This document shows, piece by piece, positions 8,823 to 18,489 of a DNA stretch of 64,000 nt. The stretch spans positions 2,124,001 to 2,188,000 of the forward strand of contig NZ_CP060820.1 of NCBI RefSeq assembly GCF_014489475.1. Direction: 5' to 3'. The notes beneath the pieces were generated by a model, which was given only the letters and a program-made list of their open reading frames with translations, was not told where the DNA came from and did no database searches. Positions within the stretch are counted from its first letter, which is position 1. Every line of letters starts with the position of its first letter. This stretch comes from Lysobacter terrestris (lineage in GTDB: Bacteria > Pseudomonadota > Gammaproteobacteria > Xanthomonadales > Xanthomonadaceae). A program made the translations under genes and the position numbers.

Positions 8823-11800
8823 ATGCTGCTGTCCGACATCTCCATCAAGCGCCCCGTCTTCGCGACGGTGATGTCGCTGATCCTGATCGTGCTCGGCGTG
8901 GTGTCCTTCACCCGCCTGCCGCTGCGCGAGCTGCCCGACGTCGATCCGCCGGTGGTGTCGGTCAACACCAGCTACACCGGTGCGTCGGCGGCGGTGGTGG
9001 AAAACCGCATCACCCAGGTGCTGGAAGACGCGATCAGCGGCATCGAAGGCGTCGACCTGATCACCGCGACCAGCCGCAACGGTCGCTCCGACATCAACAT
9101 CGAGTTCACCCTGACCCGCGACATCGAAGGCGCCGCCAACGACGTGCGCGATGCGATCAGCCGCGTCAGCAACCGCCTGCCCGAGGACGTCGACCCGCCG
9201 CAGGTCGCCAAGCAGGACAGCGACTCCTCGCCGATCATGTTCCTTAACCTCAGCGATCCCACGCTGACCGCGCAGCAGCTCACCGATTATGCCGACCGCA
9301 ACCTCGCCGACCAGTTCTCGTCGATCGACGGCGTGTCCTCGGTGTTCATCGGCGGCGGCCAGCGCTACGCGATGCGCGTGTGGCTGGACGCGAAGGCGCT
9401 GAGCGCGCGCGGCCTCACCCCCGACGACATCGGTACCGCGCTGCGTCGCGAGAACATCGAACTGCCCGGCGGCAGCATCGAATCGCAGACCCGCGAATTC
9501 GCCCTGCGCGTGATGCGCGGCTACCAGACCGCCGAGAGTTTCGCCGGCCTGGTGGTGGGCAAGGGCAGCGACGGCCACGTCATCACCCTGGGCGAGGTGG
9601 CGAAGGTCGAACTGGCCACCGAAGAACGCCGCGCCTACTACCACGGCAATGGCGTGCCGCAGATCGGCCTGGGCATCGTCGCGACGTCCACCGCCAACTC
9701 GCTGGAAGTGGCGCAGAAGACCCGCGCGCTGGTGGCGCAGGTGTCGAAGAGCCTGCCCAAGGGCATGGAGATGACCGTGGCCTTCGATTCCACGGTGTTC
9801 ACCGAGGCCGCGGTCGACGAGGTCTACACCACGCTGGCCGAGGCAATCGCGCTGGTGCTGCTGGTGGTGTTCGTGTTCCTGGGCAGCGTGCGCGCCGCGC
9901 TCATCCCCGCGGTGACGGTGCCGGTGTGCATCACCGCCGCGTTCATGGCGCTGTACGCCTGCGGCTTCTCGATCAACCAGCTCACCCTGCTGTCGCTGGT
10001 GCTGTCGATCGGCCTGGTGGTCGACGACGCGATCGTCGTGCTCGAGAACTGCCAGCGCCGCACCGACCTGGGCGAGCCGCCGCTGCTGGCGGCGATGCGC
10101 GGCACGCGCCAGGTGGCGTTCGCGGTGATCGCCACCACCATCGTGCTGATCGCGGTGTTCCTGCCGATCGCGTTCATGGAAGGCAACACCGGCCGCCTGT
10201 TCCGCGAACTGGCGGTGGCGGTGGCCGGCGCGGTGGCGATTTCCGGCTTCGTCGCGCTGACGCTGACGCCGATGATGTGTTCGCTGCTGCTGCGGCCGCA
10301 TACGCACAAGGGTGGATTCAACAACTGGGTGAACGAGCGCCTCGACACGCTGACGCGCTGGTACCGCGGCCTGGTGCAGAAGGTGGTCGGGCGCGGCTGG
10401 CTGCTGGCCGCGGCGATGGTCGCCACGTTCGTGCTCAGCGGCGTGCTGTTCAAGCTGGTGCCGTCGGAACTGGCGCCGGCCGAGGACCGCGGCGACTTCA
10501 ACGTTTCGATCACCGGCCCGGAAGGCGCGGGCTACGACTACATGGTCGGGCAGATGGCCGAGATCGAGAAACGCCTGCTCACCTACACCGGCGACGACAA
10601 GCCGCTGGCGCGCGTGATCACCCGCGTGCCGGGCGGCTTCGGCGGCCAGAACAGCGCGTTCAACAGCGCCCGCGCCACGGTGTTCCTGAAGCCGTGGGAC
10701 GAGCGCGAGGTCACCACGCAGGAGGTGATGGACGACGTGCGCAAGTCGCTGTCCGACCTGCCGGGCGTGCGCATCACCGCGGAAGTCCGCCAGGGCCTGG
10801 TGCGCGGCTTCGGCCGGCCGGTGCAGTTCGTGCTGCGCGGACCGACCTACGAGACGATCGCGCAGTGGCGCAACCGCATGCTGCTGCGGATGGAAGAGAA
10901 CCCGCGCCTGCTCAACGTCGATTCCGACTACAAGGAAACGCTGCCGCAGATCCGCGTCGAGATCGACAAGGCGCGCGCGGCCGACCTCGGCGTGCCGGTG
11001 CAGGCGATCGGCAACGCGCTGCAGACCATGCTCGGCTCGCTGCGCGCCGGCACCTACGAGAAGGATGGCGAGGAGTACTACGTCATCATGCAGGCGCCGC
11101 TGGAGAACCGCCGCAGCCTGACCGACATCACCGGCCTGTACGTGCGTTCGACCACCACCGGCAAGCTGGTGCCGCTGTCGAATCTGGTGAAGCTGACCGA
11201 GAACGCCGAAGCCGGCACGCTCAGCCGCTTCAATCGCATGCGTGCGATCACGTTGAGTGCGGGCCTTGCGCCCGGCTACACCGTCGGCGAGGCGCTGGAA
11301 TACCTGCGCGGCATCGCCGCCGAGGAACTGCCGCCGGAAGCGCAGGTCGACTACCGTGGCGAGTCGCGTGAGTTCATGAAGTCGAGCGGCGCGATCTTCT
11401 TCACCTTCGGCATGGCGCTGCTGGTGGTGTTCCTGGTGCTGGCGGCGCAGTTCGAGAGCTTCCTGCACCCGCTGGTGATCATGCTGACGGTGCCGCTGGC
11501 GATGCTCGGCGCGCTGCTCGGGCTGACCATCTGGGGCGTCAGCCTCAACCTCTACAGCCAGATCGGCATCGTCATGCTGGTCGGCCTGGCGGCGAAGAAC
11601 GGCATCCTGATCGTCGAGTTCGCCAACCAGCTGCGCGACGAAGGCCGCTCGGTGCTCGAAGCGATCATCGAAGCGGCGACGGTGCGCCTGCGCCCGATCC
11701 TGATGACCTCGGTGGCGATGATCTGCGGCGCGGTGCCGCTGATGCTGTCCACCGGTGCCGGCGCCGCCAGCCGCGCCAGCATCGGCGTGGTGATCGTGTT

Positions 11801-11948
11801 CGGCGTGGCGTTCTCGACGCTGCTGTCGCTGTTCGTGGTGCCGGCGTTCTACGCCCTGCTCGCGCCGTACACGAAGTCGCCGGATGCGGTCGCGCACGAG
11901 CTGGAGAAGCTGGAAGCGAGCACGCCGCCGGTCGTCGGACACTCGTAA
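8823..11948 (+). CDS. RND multidrug efflux transporter permease (HAE1 family)
   Basis: 1041 residues, typical of AcrB/MexB-type pumps. Proton-driven export of hydrophobic compounds from the inner leaflet and periplasm is the family role. The N-terminal helix (ISIKRPVFATVMSLILIVLGV), the paired aspartates of helix 4 (LVVDDAIVVLEN), and two repeats of 'large periplasmic loop plus six helices' are present. The second half has the MLVGLAAKNGILIVEF helix. It is co-transcribed with the adaptor. Substrates cannot be inferred; sequence features are closer to the drug-export branch than to metal-export CusA types because the methionine relay is absent. Confidence 0.94.
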   Translation: MLLSDISIKRPVFATVMSLILIVLGVVSFTRLPLRELPDVDPPVVSVNTSYTGASAAVVENRITQVLEDAISGIEGVDLITATSRNGRSDINIEFTLTRDIEGAANDVRDAISRVSNRLPEDVDPPQVAKQDSDSSPIMFLNLSDPTLTAQQLTDYADRNLADQFSSIDGVSSVFIGGGQRYAMRVWLDAKALSARGLTPDDIGTALRRENIELPGGSIESQTREFALRVMRGYQTAESFAGLVVGKGSDGHVITLGEVAKVELATEERRAYYHGNGVPQIGLGIVATSTANSLEVAQKTRALVAQVSKSLPKGMEMTVAFDSTVFTEAAVDEVYTTLAEAIALVLLVVFVFLGSVRAALIPAVTVPVCITAAFMALYACGFSINQLTLLSLVLSIGLVVDDAIVVLENCQRRTDLGEPPLLAAMRGTRQVAFAVIATTIVLIAVFLPIAFMEGNTGRLFRELAVAVAGAVAISGFVALTLTPMMCSLLLRPHTHKGGFNNWVNERLDTLTRWYRGLVQKVVGRGWLLAAAMVATFVLSGVLFKLVPSELAPAEDRGDFNVSITGPEGAGYDYMVGQMAEIEKRLLTYTGDDKPLARVITRVPGGFGGQNSAFNSARATVFLKPWDEREVTTQEVMDDVRKSLSDLPGVRITAEVRQGLVRGFGRPVQFVLRGPTYETIAQWRNRMLLRMEENPRLLNVDSDYKETLPQIRVEIDKARAADLGVPVQAIGNALQTMLGSLRAGTYEKDGEEYYVIMQAPLENRRSLTDITGLYVRSTTTGKLVPLSNLVKLTENAEAGTLSRFNRMRAITLSAGLAPGYTVGEALEYLRGIAAEELPPEAQVDYRGESREFMKSSGAIFFTFGMALLVVFLVLAAQFESFLHPLVIMLTVPLAMLGALLGLTIWGVSLNLYSQIGIVMLVGLAAKNGILIVEFANQLRDEGRSVLEAIIEAATVRLRPILMTSVAMICGAVPLMLSTGAGAASRASIGVVIVFGVAFSTLLSLFVVPAFYALLAPYTKSPDAVAHELEKLEASTPPVVGHS

Positions 11949-12016
11949 GCCGTGGTTGGAGCGGCGCGGCGCAGCCATGGCGCCGCCCCTCCGCGTCGAA
12001 GCGGTAAGCTGCACGC

Positions 12017-12967
12017 ATGTCCGATCAACGCCCCCGCCCGCCGCGTCGCCCGCCTGGCGCCGGCCCCTGGAAATCCGCGCCGTCGTCGCCGTCCTCCCCG
12101 CCGCGCGAGCGCACGCCGCGTCCGCACGACGCGCCGCGCGCTGCCCATCACCACGCGCCACGCGCGCCTGCGCACGATCACGACGATCCGTGGCAGGACG
12201 ACGCTGGCGAGCACGCGATGCACCCCTCGCGCGCGCGCCGCGATCTCGAGCTGCGCCTGTATGGCCTCAATGCCATCCACGCCGTGTTCGCGCGCCGGCC
12301 GCAGGCGATCCGCAAGCTGTACCTGATCGAGTCGCGCATTCCCGCGCTGCAGCCGCTGCTGAAGTGGTGCGTCGCCCACCGCGTGGGTTACCGCGTGGTG
12401 GAAGAGGGCGACCTCGATCGCCTCGCCGCCAGCACGCACCACGAAGGCGTGGTCGCCGACGTGCTGCGCGAAGAGCCGCAATCGTTGTCGACCTGGCTGC
12501 GCGACCTCGGCGCCGGCCCGCAATGCGCGCTGTGGCTCGACGGCGTCGGCAACCCGCACAATTTCGGCGCGATCCTGCGCTCGGCGGCGCACTTCGGCGT
12601 CAGCGCGATCCTGCTGCCCAAGCATTCGCCGCTCGCGCTCTCCGGCGCCGCCGCGCGCGTGGCCGAAGGCGGCGCCGAAGCGGTACCGATGGTGCGCCTG
12701 GGCCGCCAGGACAATTCGCTGGCGCAGTTGCGCAGCGCCGGTTTCGCGCTGGCGGCGACCGTGGTCAAGGGCGGCAGTGACGTGTTCGAGGCGACGTTGC
12801 CGCAGCGGCTGGTGTTCGTGATGGGCAGCGAAGGCGAGGGCATGGACCGCGAACTGGCGGCCGCCTGCGACACGCGGGTGTCGATCCCGGGCAGCGGCGC
12901 GGTGGAAAGCCTCAACGTGGCCGCGGCCACGGCGGTGTTGCTGGCGGCCTGGCGCGCGCGGTTGTAA
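12017..12967 (+). CDS. TrmH/SpoU-family RNA 2'-O-methyltransferase (YfiF-like)
   Basis: 316 residues. The first 75 are a low-complexity Pro/Arg/His-rich extension, followed by a SpoU substrate-binding domain (LYGLNAIHAVFARRP) and the trefoil-knot SPOUT domain. The three SPOUT motifs are visible: NPHNFGAILRSAAHFG, VFVMGSEGEGMD and IPGSGAVESLNVAAATAV. RlmB-like enzymes methylate 23S rRNA G2251, but the N-terminal extension is as in YfiF, whose substrate is not firmly known. It follows the RND pump by 68 bases and ends at a shared terminator. Confidence 0.88.
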   Translation: MSDQRPRPPRRPPGAGPWKSAPSSPSSPPRERTPRPHDAPRAAHHHAPRAPAHDHDDPWQDDAGEHAMHPSRARRDLELRLYGLNAIHAVFARRPQAIRKLYLIESRIPALQPLLKWCVAHRVGYRVVEEGDLDRLAASTHHEGVVADVLREEPQSLSTWLRDLGAGPQCALWLDGVGNPHNFGAILRSAAHFGVSAILLPKHSPLALSGAAARVAEGGAEAVPMVRLGRQDNSLAQLRSAGFALAATVVKGGSDVFEATLPQRLVFVMGSEGEGMDRELAAACDTRVSIPGSGAVESLNVAAATAVLLAAWRARL

Positions 12968-12998
12968 CGCGCAACCCGACGATCCGACCCAGCCTACG

Positions 12999-13025
12999 AA
13001 AAAGCCCGGGATTCCCGGGCTTTTT
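12999..13025 (+). terminator. bidirectional terminator
   Basis: A perfect stem AAAAAGCCCGGG / CCCGGGCTTTTT around a three-base loop stands between convergent genes (RNA methyltransferase and M28 peptidase). It has an A-tract on the left and a T-tract on the right, so it serves both strands. Confidence 0.93.
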
Positions 13026-13046
13026 CGCGTCGCTGCACGTGCATTC

Positions 13047-14489
13047 CTATTCCGACGGCGGCGAAACCGGCTTCGCTTCGCTGCCGAAGTCGCCGTCCGC
13101 GCTCGCCGCGAGGTAGGCGAACACCGCGTATGCGGCGACGTTCTGCGCCAGCGCCTTGGGCTCGATCTTGTCGAGGGTGTCGTCCGGCGTGTGGTGGTAG
13201 TCGAAGTAGTCGCTGCCGTCCTGGCGCAGCGTCGCCCAGGCCATGCCCTGCGCGGCGAACGGGCTGATGTCCGGACCGGGGCCGCCTTCGGTCGGCGTGT
13301 GCGCGATGCCCAGCGGGGCGAGTGCTTCGGCGATCTGCGTCACCGCGCCCTGCGCGTAGTCCGGCGCGCCGCTGCGGAAGGCGTAGATGCGGCCGGCGCC
13401 GAAGTCGCTTTCCGCGGCGAGCTGGTGCTTGCGGATGGCGCCGAGGTGCTTCGCCGCGTATGCCTTGCCGCCGTAGAGGCCCTGTTCCTCGTTGGCGAAG
13501 GCGACCACGCGGATGGTGCGCGCCGGGCGCTGCTTCATCTGGCCGATCAGCGCGCCGGCAGCCATCGTCAGGCCCACGCCCGCGCCGTCGTCGATGGCGC
13601 CGGTGCCCGGATCCCACGAATCCAGGTGGCCGCCGATCAGCACGACCTCGTCGGCCTTGCCGCCCTTGCGTGCGCCGGTGATTTCGCCGACGACGTTGTG
13701 CGAGAGCGCCTCGCCGTTCCAGCCGCAGTCGAGCTCCACGCGCACGCGCACGGGGCCGCGTGCCACCAGCCGCGCGAGCTGGTCGGCATCGGGCAGCGAC
13801 AGCGCGGCCGACGGCACCGGGGTCAGGCCTTCGTCGAAGCGGGTGATGCCGGTGTGCGGGTTGCGGTGCGAATCGGTGCCGGCCGAACGCATCAGGAACG
13901 CCGCCGCGCCGGCGCGGATCGCCGCGGACGGTCCGCGGCTGCGCACGCGGCTGCCCATGCCGTATCCCGCACCGTCGCGGGCGCGCGCCATGGTGTGGTC
14001 GACGAAGGCGATCTTGCCGGCCAGCGAGCCGGCCGGCGCCGCTTCCAGCGATGCGAGGTCGGCGAAACGCACGACTTCGGCCTCGACCGTGCCACCCGGG
14101 CTGCCGCCCAGGGCGAGGATCGACAGCCGCTGCGCGTGCGCGCCGAGCACGGCGGCGTGCTCGCTGCGGCGTTCCCACTTCGGGAAGCGCACCTCTTCCA
14201 GCCACACCTTGTCGTAACCCAGTTCCTTGAACTTGGCCTGCGCCCACTGCACCGCGCGCGCATCGGCTTCGCTGCCGGCGAGGCGCGCGCCTACCTCGGT
14301 GGTCAGCGATTCGGTGATCTCGTAGCCGAGGTTGCTGGCCAGCGCCTGTTCGCGCAGCTGCGAGGCCCGGGTCATCGCCGCGTCCGGAATGGTGGTGGGG
14401 CGTTGCACGGCCTGTAGCGGCGCGGCGAGAGCATGCAGGGGTAAAGCTAGAACCAGGGAAGTGGCAAGAACCCACGGCACAACGCGCAT
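13047..14489 (-). CDS. secreted M28-family zinc aminopeptidase
   Basis: 480 residues. AGGAG five bases before the ATG at 14489 fixes the start. A signal peptide (WVLATSLVLALPLHALA) sends it to the periplasm or outside. A PA-like insert lies in the first half and the di-zinc M28 catalytic domain in the second: GGHLDSWDPGTGAIDDGAG (His, catalytic Asp and bridging Asp), NEEQGLYGGK (catalytic and ligand Glu) and YHHTPDDT (final His ligand). M28 exopeptidases remove N-terminal residues from peptides. It is transcribed alone, convergent with the methyltransferase gene. Confidence 0.93.
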   Translation of the reverse strand: MRVVPWVLATSLVLALPLHALAAPLQAVQRPTTIPDAAMTRASQLREQALASNLGYEITESLTTEVGARLAGSEADARAVQWAQAKFKELGYDKVWLEEVRFPKWERRSEHAAVLGAHAQRLSILALGGSPGGTVEAEVVRFADLASLEAAPAGSLAGKIAFVDHTMARARDGAGYGMGSRVRSRGPSAAIRAGAAAFLMRSAGTDSHRNPHTGITRFDEGLTPVPSAALSLPDADQLARLVARGPVRVRVELDCGWNGEALSHNVVGEITGARKGGKADEVVLIGGHLDSWDPGTGAIDDGAGVGLTMAAGALIGQMKQRPARTIRVVAFANEEQGLYGGKAYAAKHLGAIRKHQLAAESDFGAGRIYAFRSGAPDYAQGAVTQIAEALAPLGIAHTPTEGGPGPDISPFAAQGMAWATLRQDGSDYFDYHHTPDDTLDKIEPKALAQNVAAYAVFAYLAASADGDFGSEAKPVSPPSE

Positions 14490-14520
14490 CACGGCTCCTT
14501 TGGCGAACTTTGTTGGCAAG

Positions 14521-14558
14521 AAAAAACGCGAAGGCCGCGAGCTTAACCGCCCGCGGCC
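14521..14558 (-). terminator. probable terminator after mscL
   Basis: On the minus strand a 7-bp stem (GGCCGCG / CGCGGCC, 14533-14558) is followed, after six bases, by a run of six T. It sits between mscL and the M28 gene. The gap between stem and T-run makes it weaker than the other terminators. Confidence 0.45.
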
Positions 14559-14645
14559 CTGTTCCGTTGTGCGCCACGCCATGGCAGGCGTGAAAGTTTT
14601 TGGCGGCAGCCGCGAATGTCGCTCGTGGCCGCCGCCGTGCCGCCG

Positions 14646-15050
14646 TCAGCGCTTGAGCGAATCGCGGATCTCGCGCAGCAGCAGCACTTCCTCGGCCGGC
14701 GCCGCCGGCGCGGCCTCGGCCGGCTTGCGCATGCGGTTGACGGCCTTGACCACGATGAAGATGGCGAACGCGATGATCACGAACTGGACGATGGCATTCA
14801 CGAATTCGCCCAGACCGAGCGCGACCGCCGGGATTTCCTTGCCGGCCGCGTCCACGGTGGCTTCCTTCAGCGTGACCGCCCACTTGGAGAAGTCGACGCC
14901 ACCGATCAGCAGGCCGATGGGCGGCATGATGATCTTGTCGACGAACGCGGTGACGATCTTGCCGAACGCCGCGCCGATGACCACGCCGACGGCGAGGTCG
15001 AGTACGTTGCCGCGCGAGACGAATTCCTTGAACTCCGCAATCATGCCCAT
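14646..15050 (-). CDS. mscL: large-conductance mechanosensitive channel MscL
   Basis: 134 residues, the usual length. Homopentameric inner-membrane channel that opens under membrane tension and releases solutes in hypo-osmotic shock. The N-terminal amphipathic segment [20 protein letters not shown] and the pore helix [18 protein letters not shown] are characteristic, followed by the periplasmic loop, a second helix ([19 protein letters not shown]) and the C-terminal bundle ([11 protein letters not shown]). ATG at 15050 has a GAGAA ribosome site. Downstream of the FAH-family gene on the same strand. Confidence 0.97.
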   Translation of the reverse strand: MGMIAEFKEFVSRGNVLDLAVGVVIGAAFGKIVTAFVDKIIMPPIGLLIGGVDFSKWAVTLKEATVDAAGKEIPAVALGLGEFVNAIVQFVIIAFAIFIVVKAVNRMRKPAEAAPAAPAEEVLLLREIRDSLKR

Positions 15051-15088
15051 CTGTGTTCTCCCGGTTGGACGGTGGGTGGCGTGGCCGA

Positions 15089-15838
15089 CTATACCGAAGC
15101 GATGGCAGGCAGGATGCGGCCGTGCAGCACCAGCGCCATGCGCCCGTCGCCCGCATCCAGTCGTGCCTCGACGCTGTCGCCTGGCAGCAGCGGACCCACG
15201 CCCGCAGGCGTGCCCATGAAGATCAGGTCGCCGGCGCGCAGCGCGTACAGCTTCGACAGCGCGTGGATGATGTCGGCGACGTTCCAGATCAGGTCGGACA
15301 GCGCGCCGTGCTGGCGCACCTCGCCGTTGACGCGCAGCGTGAGCGCATGCGCGTCGAGCGCGCCGAGTTCCGCCGCGGGCACGATCGCGCCGATCGGCGC
15401 GGCGTGCTCGAACGACTTGCCGGTATCCCACGGCAGGCTCTTCGCCTTCGCCGCGGCCTGCAGGTCGCGGCGGGTGAGGTCGAGCCCGACCGCGTAGCCG
15501 TACACGAGCGACATGGCGTCGGCGGTCGCGATGCCGCCGGCCGGCGCACCGCGGCCGAGCGCGACCACGAGTTCGACTTCGTGGTGCAGCTCGCGCGTGC
15601 CGGGCGGATAGACCACCGCGCCGTCGGTGACGATGGCGTCGGCGGGCTTGAGGAAGAAGGTGGGATTGCCGCGTTCGGCCGCGGAAGCGGGGGCGGCTGC
15701 ACCCATCTCACGCGCGTGCTCGGCGAAGTTGCGACCGACGCAGTAGATGCGATGGACGGGAAACTGGCTGTCGGGCGGGAGGCCGGTGCCCTGCACCGGC
15801 ACGCGCGGTTGCGGCGCGGCGACGACGACGTCGGGCAT
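15089..15838 (-). CDS. fumarylacetoacetate hydrolase (FAH) family protein
   Basis: 249 residues. The FAH fold is recognised by [13 protein letters not shown], the metal-binding [11 protein letters not shown], the [14 protein letters not shown] segment, [11 protein letters not shown] and [15 protein letters not shown]. Members hydrolyse C-C bonds in acylpyruvates or isomerise/hydrate related keto acids with Mg2+; several are fumarylpyruvate or acylpyruvate hydrolases or oxaloacetate decarboxylases. Substrate not assignable. Its start lies 3 bases from the stop of the small membrane gene upstream, so the two are in one transcript. Confidence 0.88.
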   Translation of the reverse strand: MPDVVVAAPQPRVPVQGTGLPPDSQFPVHRIYCVGRNFAEHAREMGAAAPASAAERGNPTFFLKPADAIVTDGAVVYPPGTRELHHEVELVVALGRGAPAGGIATADAMSLVYGYAVGLDLTRRDLQAAAKAKSLPWDTGKSFEHAAPIGAIVPAAELGALDAHALTLRVNGEVRQHGALSDLIWNVADIIHALSKLYALRAGDLIFMGTPAGVGPLLPGDSVEARLDAGDGRMALVLHGRILPAIASV

Positions 15839-15841
15839 GCG

Positions 15842-16141
15842 TCAGCGCGGCAGCGAGACGGGATCGACCACGCGGAATTCGCCGTCGAGCACGCGCGCGT
15901 CACGCGCGCCGCGCTCGTTGAGAGCCGGCTTGCCGCGCTGCTTCCACAGCTTGAACAGCAGGCCGGCGCCGATCATCGCGGCACCGACGAACACGCCGAA
16001 CATCACCAGCACCGCCAGCAGCGCCAGCCCGACCAGGCCGAGGACCACGCGCAGCACGCGATGGCGCGGCTTGCGCGGTGCCGAGAACGCGGTGCGCATG
16101 CGCGCATTGAACTGGTCGAAGCGGAAGGCGTGGGCAAACAT
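15842..16141 (-). CDS. small single-pass or hairpin membrane protein, unknown
   Basis: 99 residues. A basic N-terminal cytoplasmic part (SAPRKPRHRVLR) precedes one long hydrophobic stretch, residues 32-65 (VVLGLVGLALLAVLVMFGVF and onward to GLLFKLW), long enough for a hairpin. A 30-residue soluble tail ends at VVDPVSLPR. I do not recognise a family. It is first in an operon with the FAH-family gene and divergent from the Rieske gene. Confidence 0.6.
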   Translation of the reverse strand: MFAHAFRFDQFNARMRTAFSAPRKPRHRVLRVVLGLVGLALLAVLVMFGVFVGAAMIGAGLLFKLWKQRGKPALNERGARDARVLDGEFRVVDPVSLPR

Positions 16142-16246
16142 GCGTGGACTGACCCCTGTGGTGACACAATCCGGTCACGGGACCGGGGCCGCAGTATCGA
16201 CGGCCGCCCCGGACAGAGTGTGAGAACTGCGTTAAACATTGAGACC

Positions 16247-16597
16247 GTGGACACAAACCAGCCCTCTGCGCGCACCGCCCTGGTCGCCTTCGACGCCATC
16301 GTCGACGGCGGTTTTGCCGAATCCGAGGCGGTCGTCGATGGCGATGCCGAATCGCTGATCCTGTACCGGCAGGGCGATGCCGTGCGCGCGTGGATGAACA
16401 TCTGCCCGCACGCCGGGCGCCGGCTCGACTGGGCGCCGGGACAATTCCTGAAGAGCAAGGATGGCCTGCTGGTGTGCGCGGCGCACGGCGCCAGCTTCGA
16501 GCTCGCGCACGGCGAATGCGTGGCCGGGCCGTGCCGCGGCGAAGCCCTGCGTGCGGTGGTCGTCGAAGTGCGCGACGGCAAGGTGTGGCTGGCGTAA
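16247..16597 (+). CDS. Rieske [2Fe-2S] ferredoxin-like protein
   Basis: 116 residues from a GTG at 16247, the best in-frame start because the reading frame upstream runs into the divergent gene. The cluster ligands are complete: C-P-H and, 16 residues on, C-A-A-H, as in Rieske-type ferredoxins. No transmembrane helix or oxygenase catalytic domain is attached, so it is a soluble electron carrier or assimilatory-type small Rieske protein. A GC-rich inverted repeat without a T-run follows the stop (about 16596-16623). No partner oxidoreductase is adjacent. Confidence 0.85.
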   Translation: MDTNQPSARTALVAFDAIVDGGFAESEAVVDGDAESLILYRQGDAVRAWMNICPHAGRRLDWAPGQFLKSKDGLLVCAAHGASFELAHGECVAGPCRGEALRAVVVEVRDGKVWLA

Positions 16598-16621
16598 GCG
16601 CGCGCGGACGCGCGGCGCGCT

Positions 16622-18469
16622 TCAGCGGATGACCAGCTGCACCATCGCCACGCTCACCGCGATGTAGACCAGCGACAGCGGTCCGCCGATGCGCCACATT
16701 TCCTTGCCGGTGTAGCCGGCCGGGCCGACGATCATCGAGACCACCGGGTTCGACGCGGTCATGAAGTTGTTGGACGCCGACAGCGCGACGATCAGCGCGA
16801 ACGCGGTCGGATTGCCTTCCGCGGCGAGCGCGAGGTTGATCGCCAGCGGCACCATCACGATGGTGGCGCCGACATGGCTGATCACCAGCGAGAACGCGGT
16901 GGTCAGGATGCCCACCAGCAGCTCCAGCACCCACACCGGCGTGCCGCGCGGCAGCTGTTCCAGTGAATGCCCGGCCACCCACGCCGCCGCGCCGCTGGAA
17001 TCCATCGCCCAGCCGAGCGGGATCAGGCACGCCATCAGGAACACGGTGCGCCAGTTGATCGCGGAATAGGCCTCGTCGATGTGCAGCACGCCGGCGATCA
17101 GCATGCCGGCCACGCCGGTCATCAGCGCGATCGACACCGGCAAGCGCGAGGACAACGCCAGCAGCATCGACACCGCGAAGATGGCGAGCGCGATCTTCAG
17201 CTTGTGCGGCCGCTGCTCGCCCTTCGGGTAATCGGTGACGACGACGAGGTCCTTGCTCTGCGCGGCTTCGGCCAGGTCGGTCCAGATGCTGTGCAGCACC
17301 AGCATGTCGCCGCTGCGCAGGCTCACGCTGCGCAGGTCCTCGCGCAGCACCTGCTTGTCGCGGTTGACCGCCAGCAGGCTCAGTCCGAGGTTCTTGCGCA
17401 GGCCCAGGTCGCCGGCCTTCATGCCCAGGAAGCGCGAGGTGGGCGGGATGACCGCCTCGGAGATGCCGGCGCGACTGGGGTTGAACAGGTCGGCGAAGTT
17501 GCGCAGGCGCGAACTCAGGCGCAGGAAGTTGTTCTGGGCGAAATCGGCGACCGCCTGCCTGTCGCCCATGGCACCGAGCACGCTGCCCACCCAGATGCGC
17601 GCTTCGGCAGGCGGCGCCAGCCGCGATTCGTCGCCGGTCTTGAGCGCGAGCAACAGCGGTGCGCCGCGCAGGGCTTCGGCTTCCCCGACCGACATGCCCA
17701 CCAGCGGGCTGTCGGCGCCCACCGTGAGTTCGTAGACCTCGCCTTCGATGCCATAGGTCTTGGCGAAGTAGCTCTGCGTGCGGGCGGGCGTTGCGCCGCC
17801 GCCGGTGTCTTCCTTGCCGCGCAGGCGCTTGTCGCCGAACCAGTGGAAGTAGCCGAGCGAGGTGGCGAGCAGCGCCAGGCCGATCGGCAGCGGCGCGAAC
17901 ATCTTCAGTGGTTCGATCGTCGCCGCGCCCGAGGGCAGGTTGGCGTTGGCCGCGACCAGCAGGTCGTTGAGCAGCATCAGCGGCGAGTTGCCGACCATGG
18001 TCAGCGCGCCGCCCATCACGATCGCGGCCGCGATCGGCAGCAGCAGGCGCGGCAGCGACAGGCCCGTGCGCGAGGACAGGCGCGAGGCGACGGGCATGTA
18101 CAGCGCCATCACCGACGGGTTCTGCATGAAGGACGAATTCAGGCCCGCGATCGCGGTGGTGAACAGCAGCAGGCGCTGCTCGATGCCGTTCGAGCGTCGC
18201 AGCAGCCAGCCGGCGAGGCGGTTGAGCGCGCCGGTGCGGTCGAGCCCGGCGCCGAGGATCATCGTCGCGATGATGCTGATGACGGCGTTACCGGAGAAGC
18301 CGTTGAACAGCAGCTCCGGTTCGACCAGCCCCGACAGGCCCAGCAGCACCAGCACGACCAGCGCGACGACGTCGGCGCGGATGCGCTCGAACAGGAACAT
18401 CACCATCGTGAAGCCCACCAGCCCGAGGACGAGCTTCATGTCGGTGGTGAGCGGGAGGGCGGTGTCCAT
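16622..18469 (-). CDS. SLC13-type permease with two RCK-C (TrkA-C) domains
   Basis: 615 residues. N-terminal and C-terminal sets of transmembrane helices flank a cytoplasmic region of roughly residues 215-395 holding two TrkA-C-like regulatory domains (GADSPLVGMSVGEAEALRGA and, later, PTSRFLGMKAGDLGLRKN). The SNSxxT-like transporter signatures appear as VGNSPLMLLND and SASNNFMTASNP. This is the YfbS-like branch of the divalent anion:Na+ symporter family, for which substrates such as sulfate, phosphate or dicarboxylates are proposed; none can be assigned here. It is downstream of trmB on the same strand. Confidence 0.88.
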   Translation of the reverse strand: MDTALPLTTDMKLVLGLVGFTMVMFLFERIRADVVALVVLVLLGLSGLVEPELLFNGFSGNAVISIIATMILGAGLDRTGALNRLAGWLLRRSNGIEQRLLLFTTAIAGLNSSFMQNPSVMALYMPVASRLSSRTGLSLPRLLLPIAAAIVMGGALTMVGNSPLMLLNDLLVAANANLPSGAATIEPLKMFAPLPIGLALLATSLGYFHWFGDKRLRGKEDTGGGATPARTQSYFAKTYGIEGEVYELTVGADSPLVGMSVGEAEALRGAPLLLALKTGDESRLAPPAEARIWVGSVLGAMGDRQAVADFAQNNFLRLSSRLRNFADLFNPSRAGISEAVIPPTSRFLGMKAGDLGLRKNLGLSLLAVNRDKQVLREDLRSVSLRSGDMLVLHSIWTDLAEAAQSKDLVVVTDYPKGEQRPHKLKIALAIFAVSMLLALSSRLPVSIALMTGVAGMLIAGVLHIDEAYSAINWRTVFLMACLIPLGWAMDSSGAAAWVAGHSLEQLPRGTPVWVLELLVGILTTAFSLVISHVGATIVMVPLAINLALAAEGNPTAFALIVALSASNNFMTASNPVVSMIVGPAGYTGKEMWRIGGPLSLVYIAVSVAMVQLVIR

Positions 18470-18489
18470 GCCGGGCGGTCAGCGCATCA

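Noticed and set aside
8469-12161. Very long open frame on the minus strand opposite the RND efflux genes
   Set aside because: Its product is His/Arg/Gln/Ala-rich without domains and lies exactly antisense to recognised genes; this is a by-product of high GC codon use.
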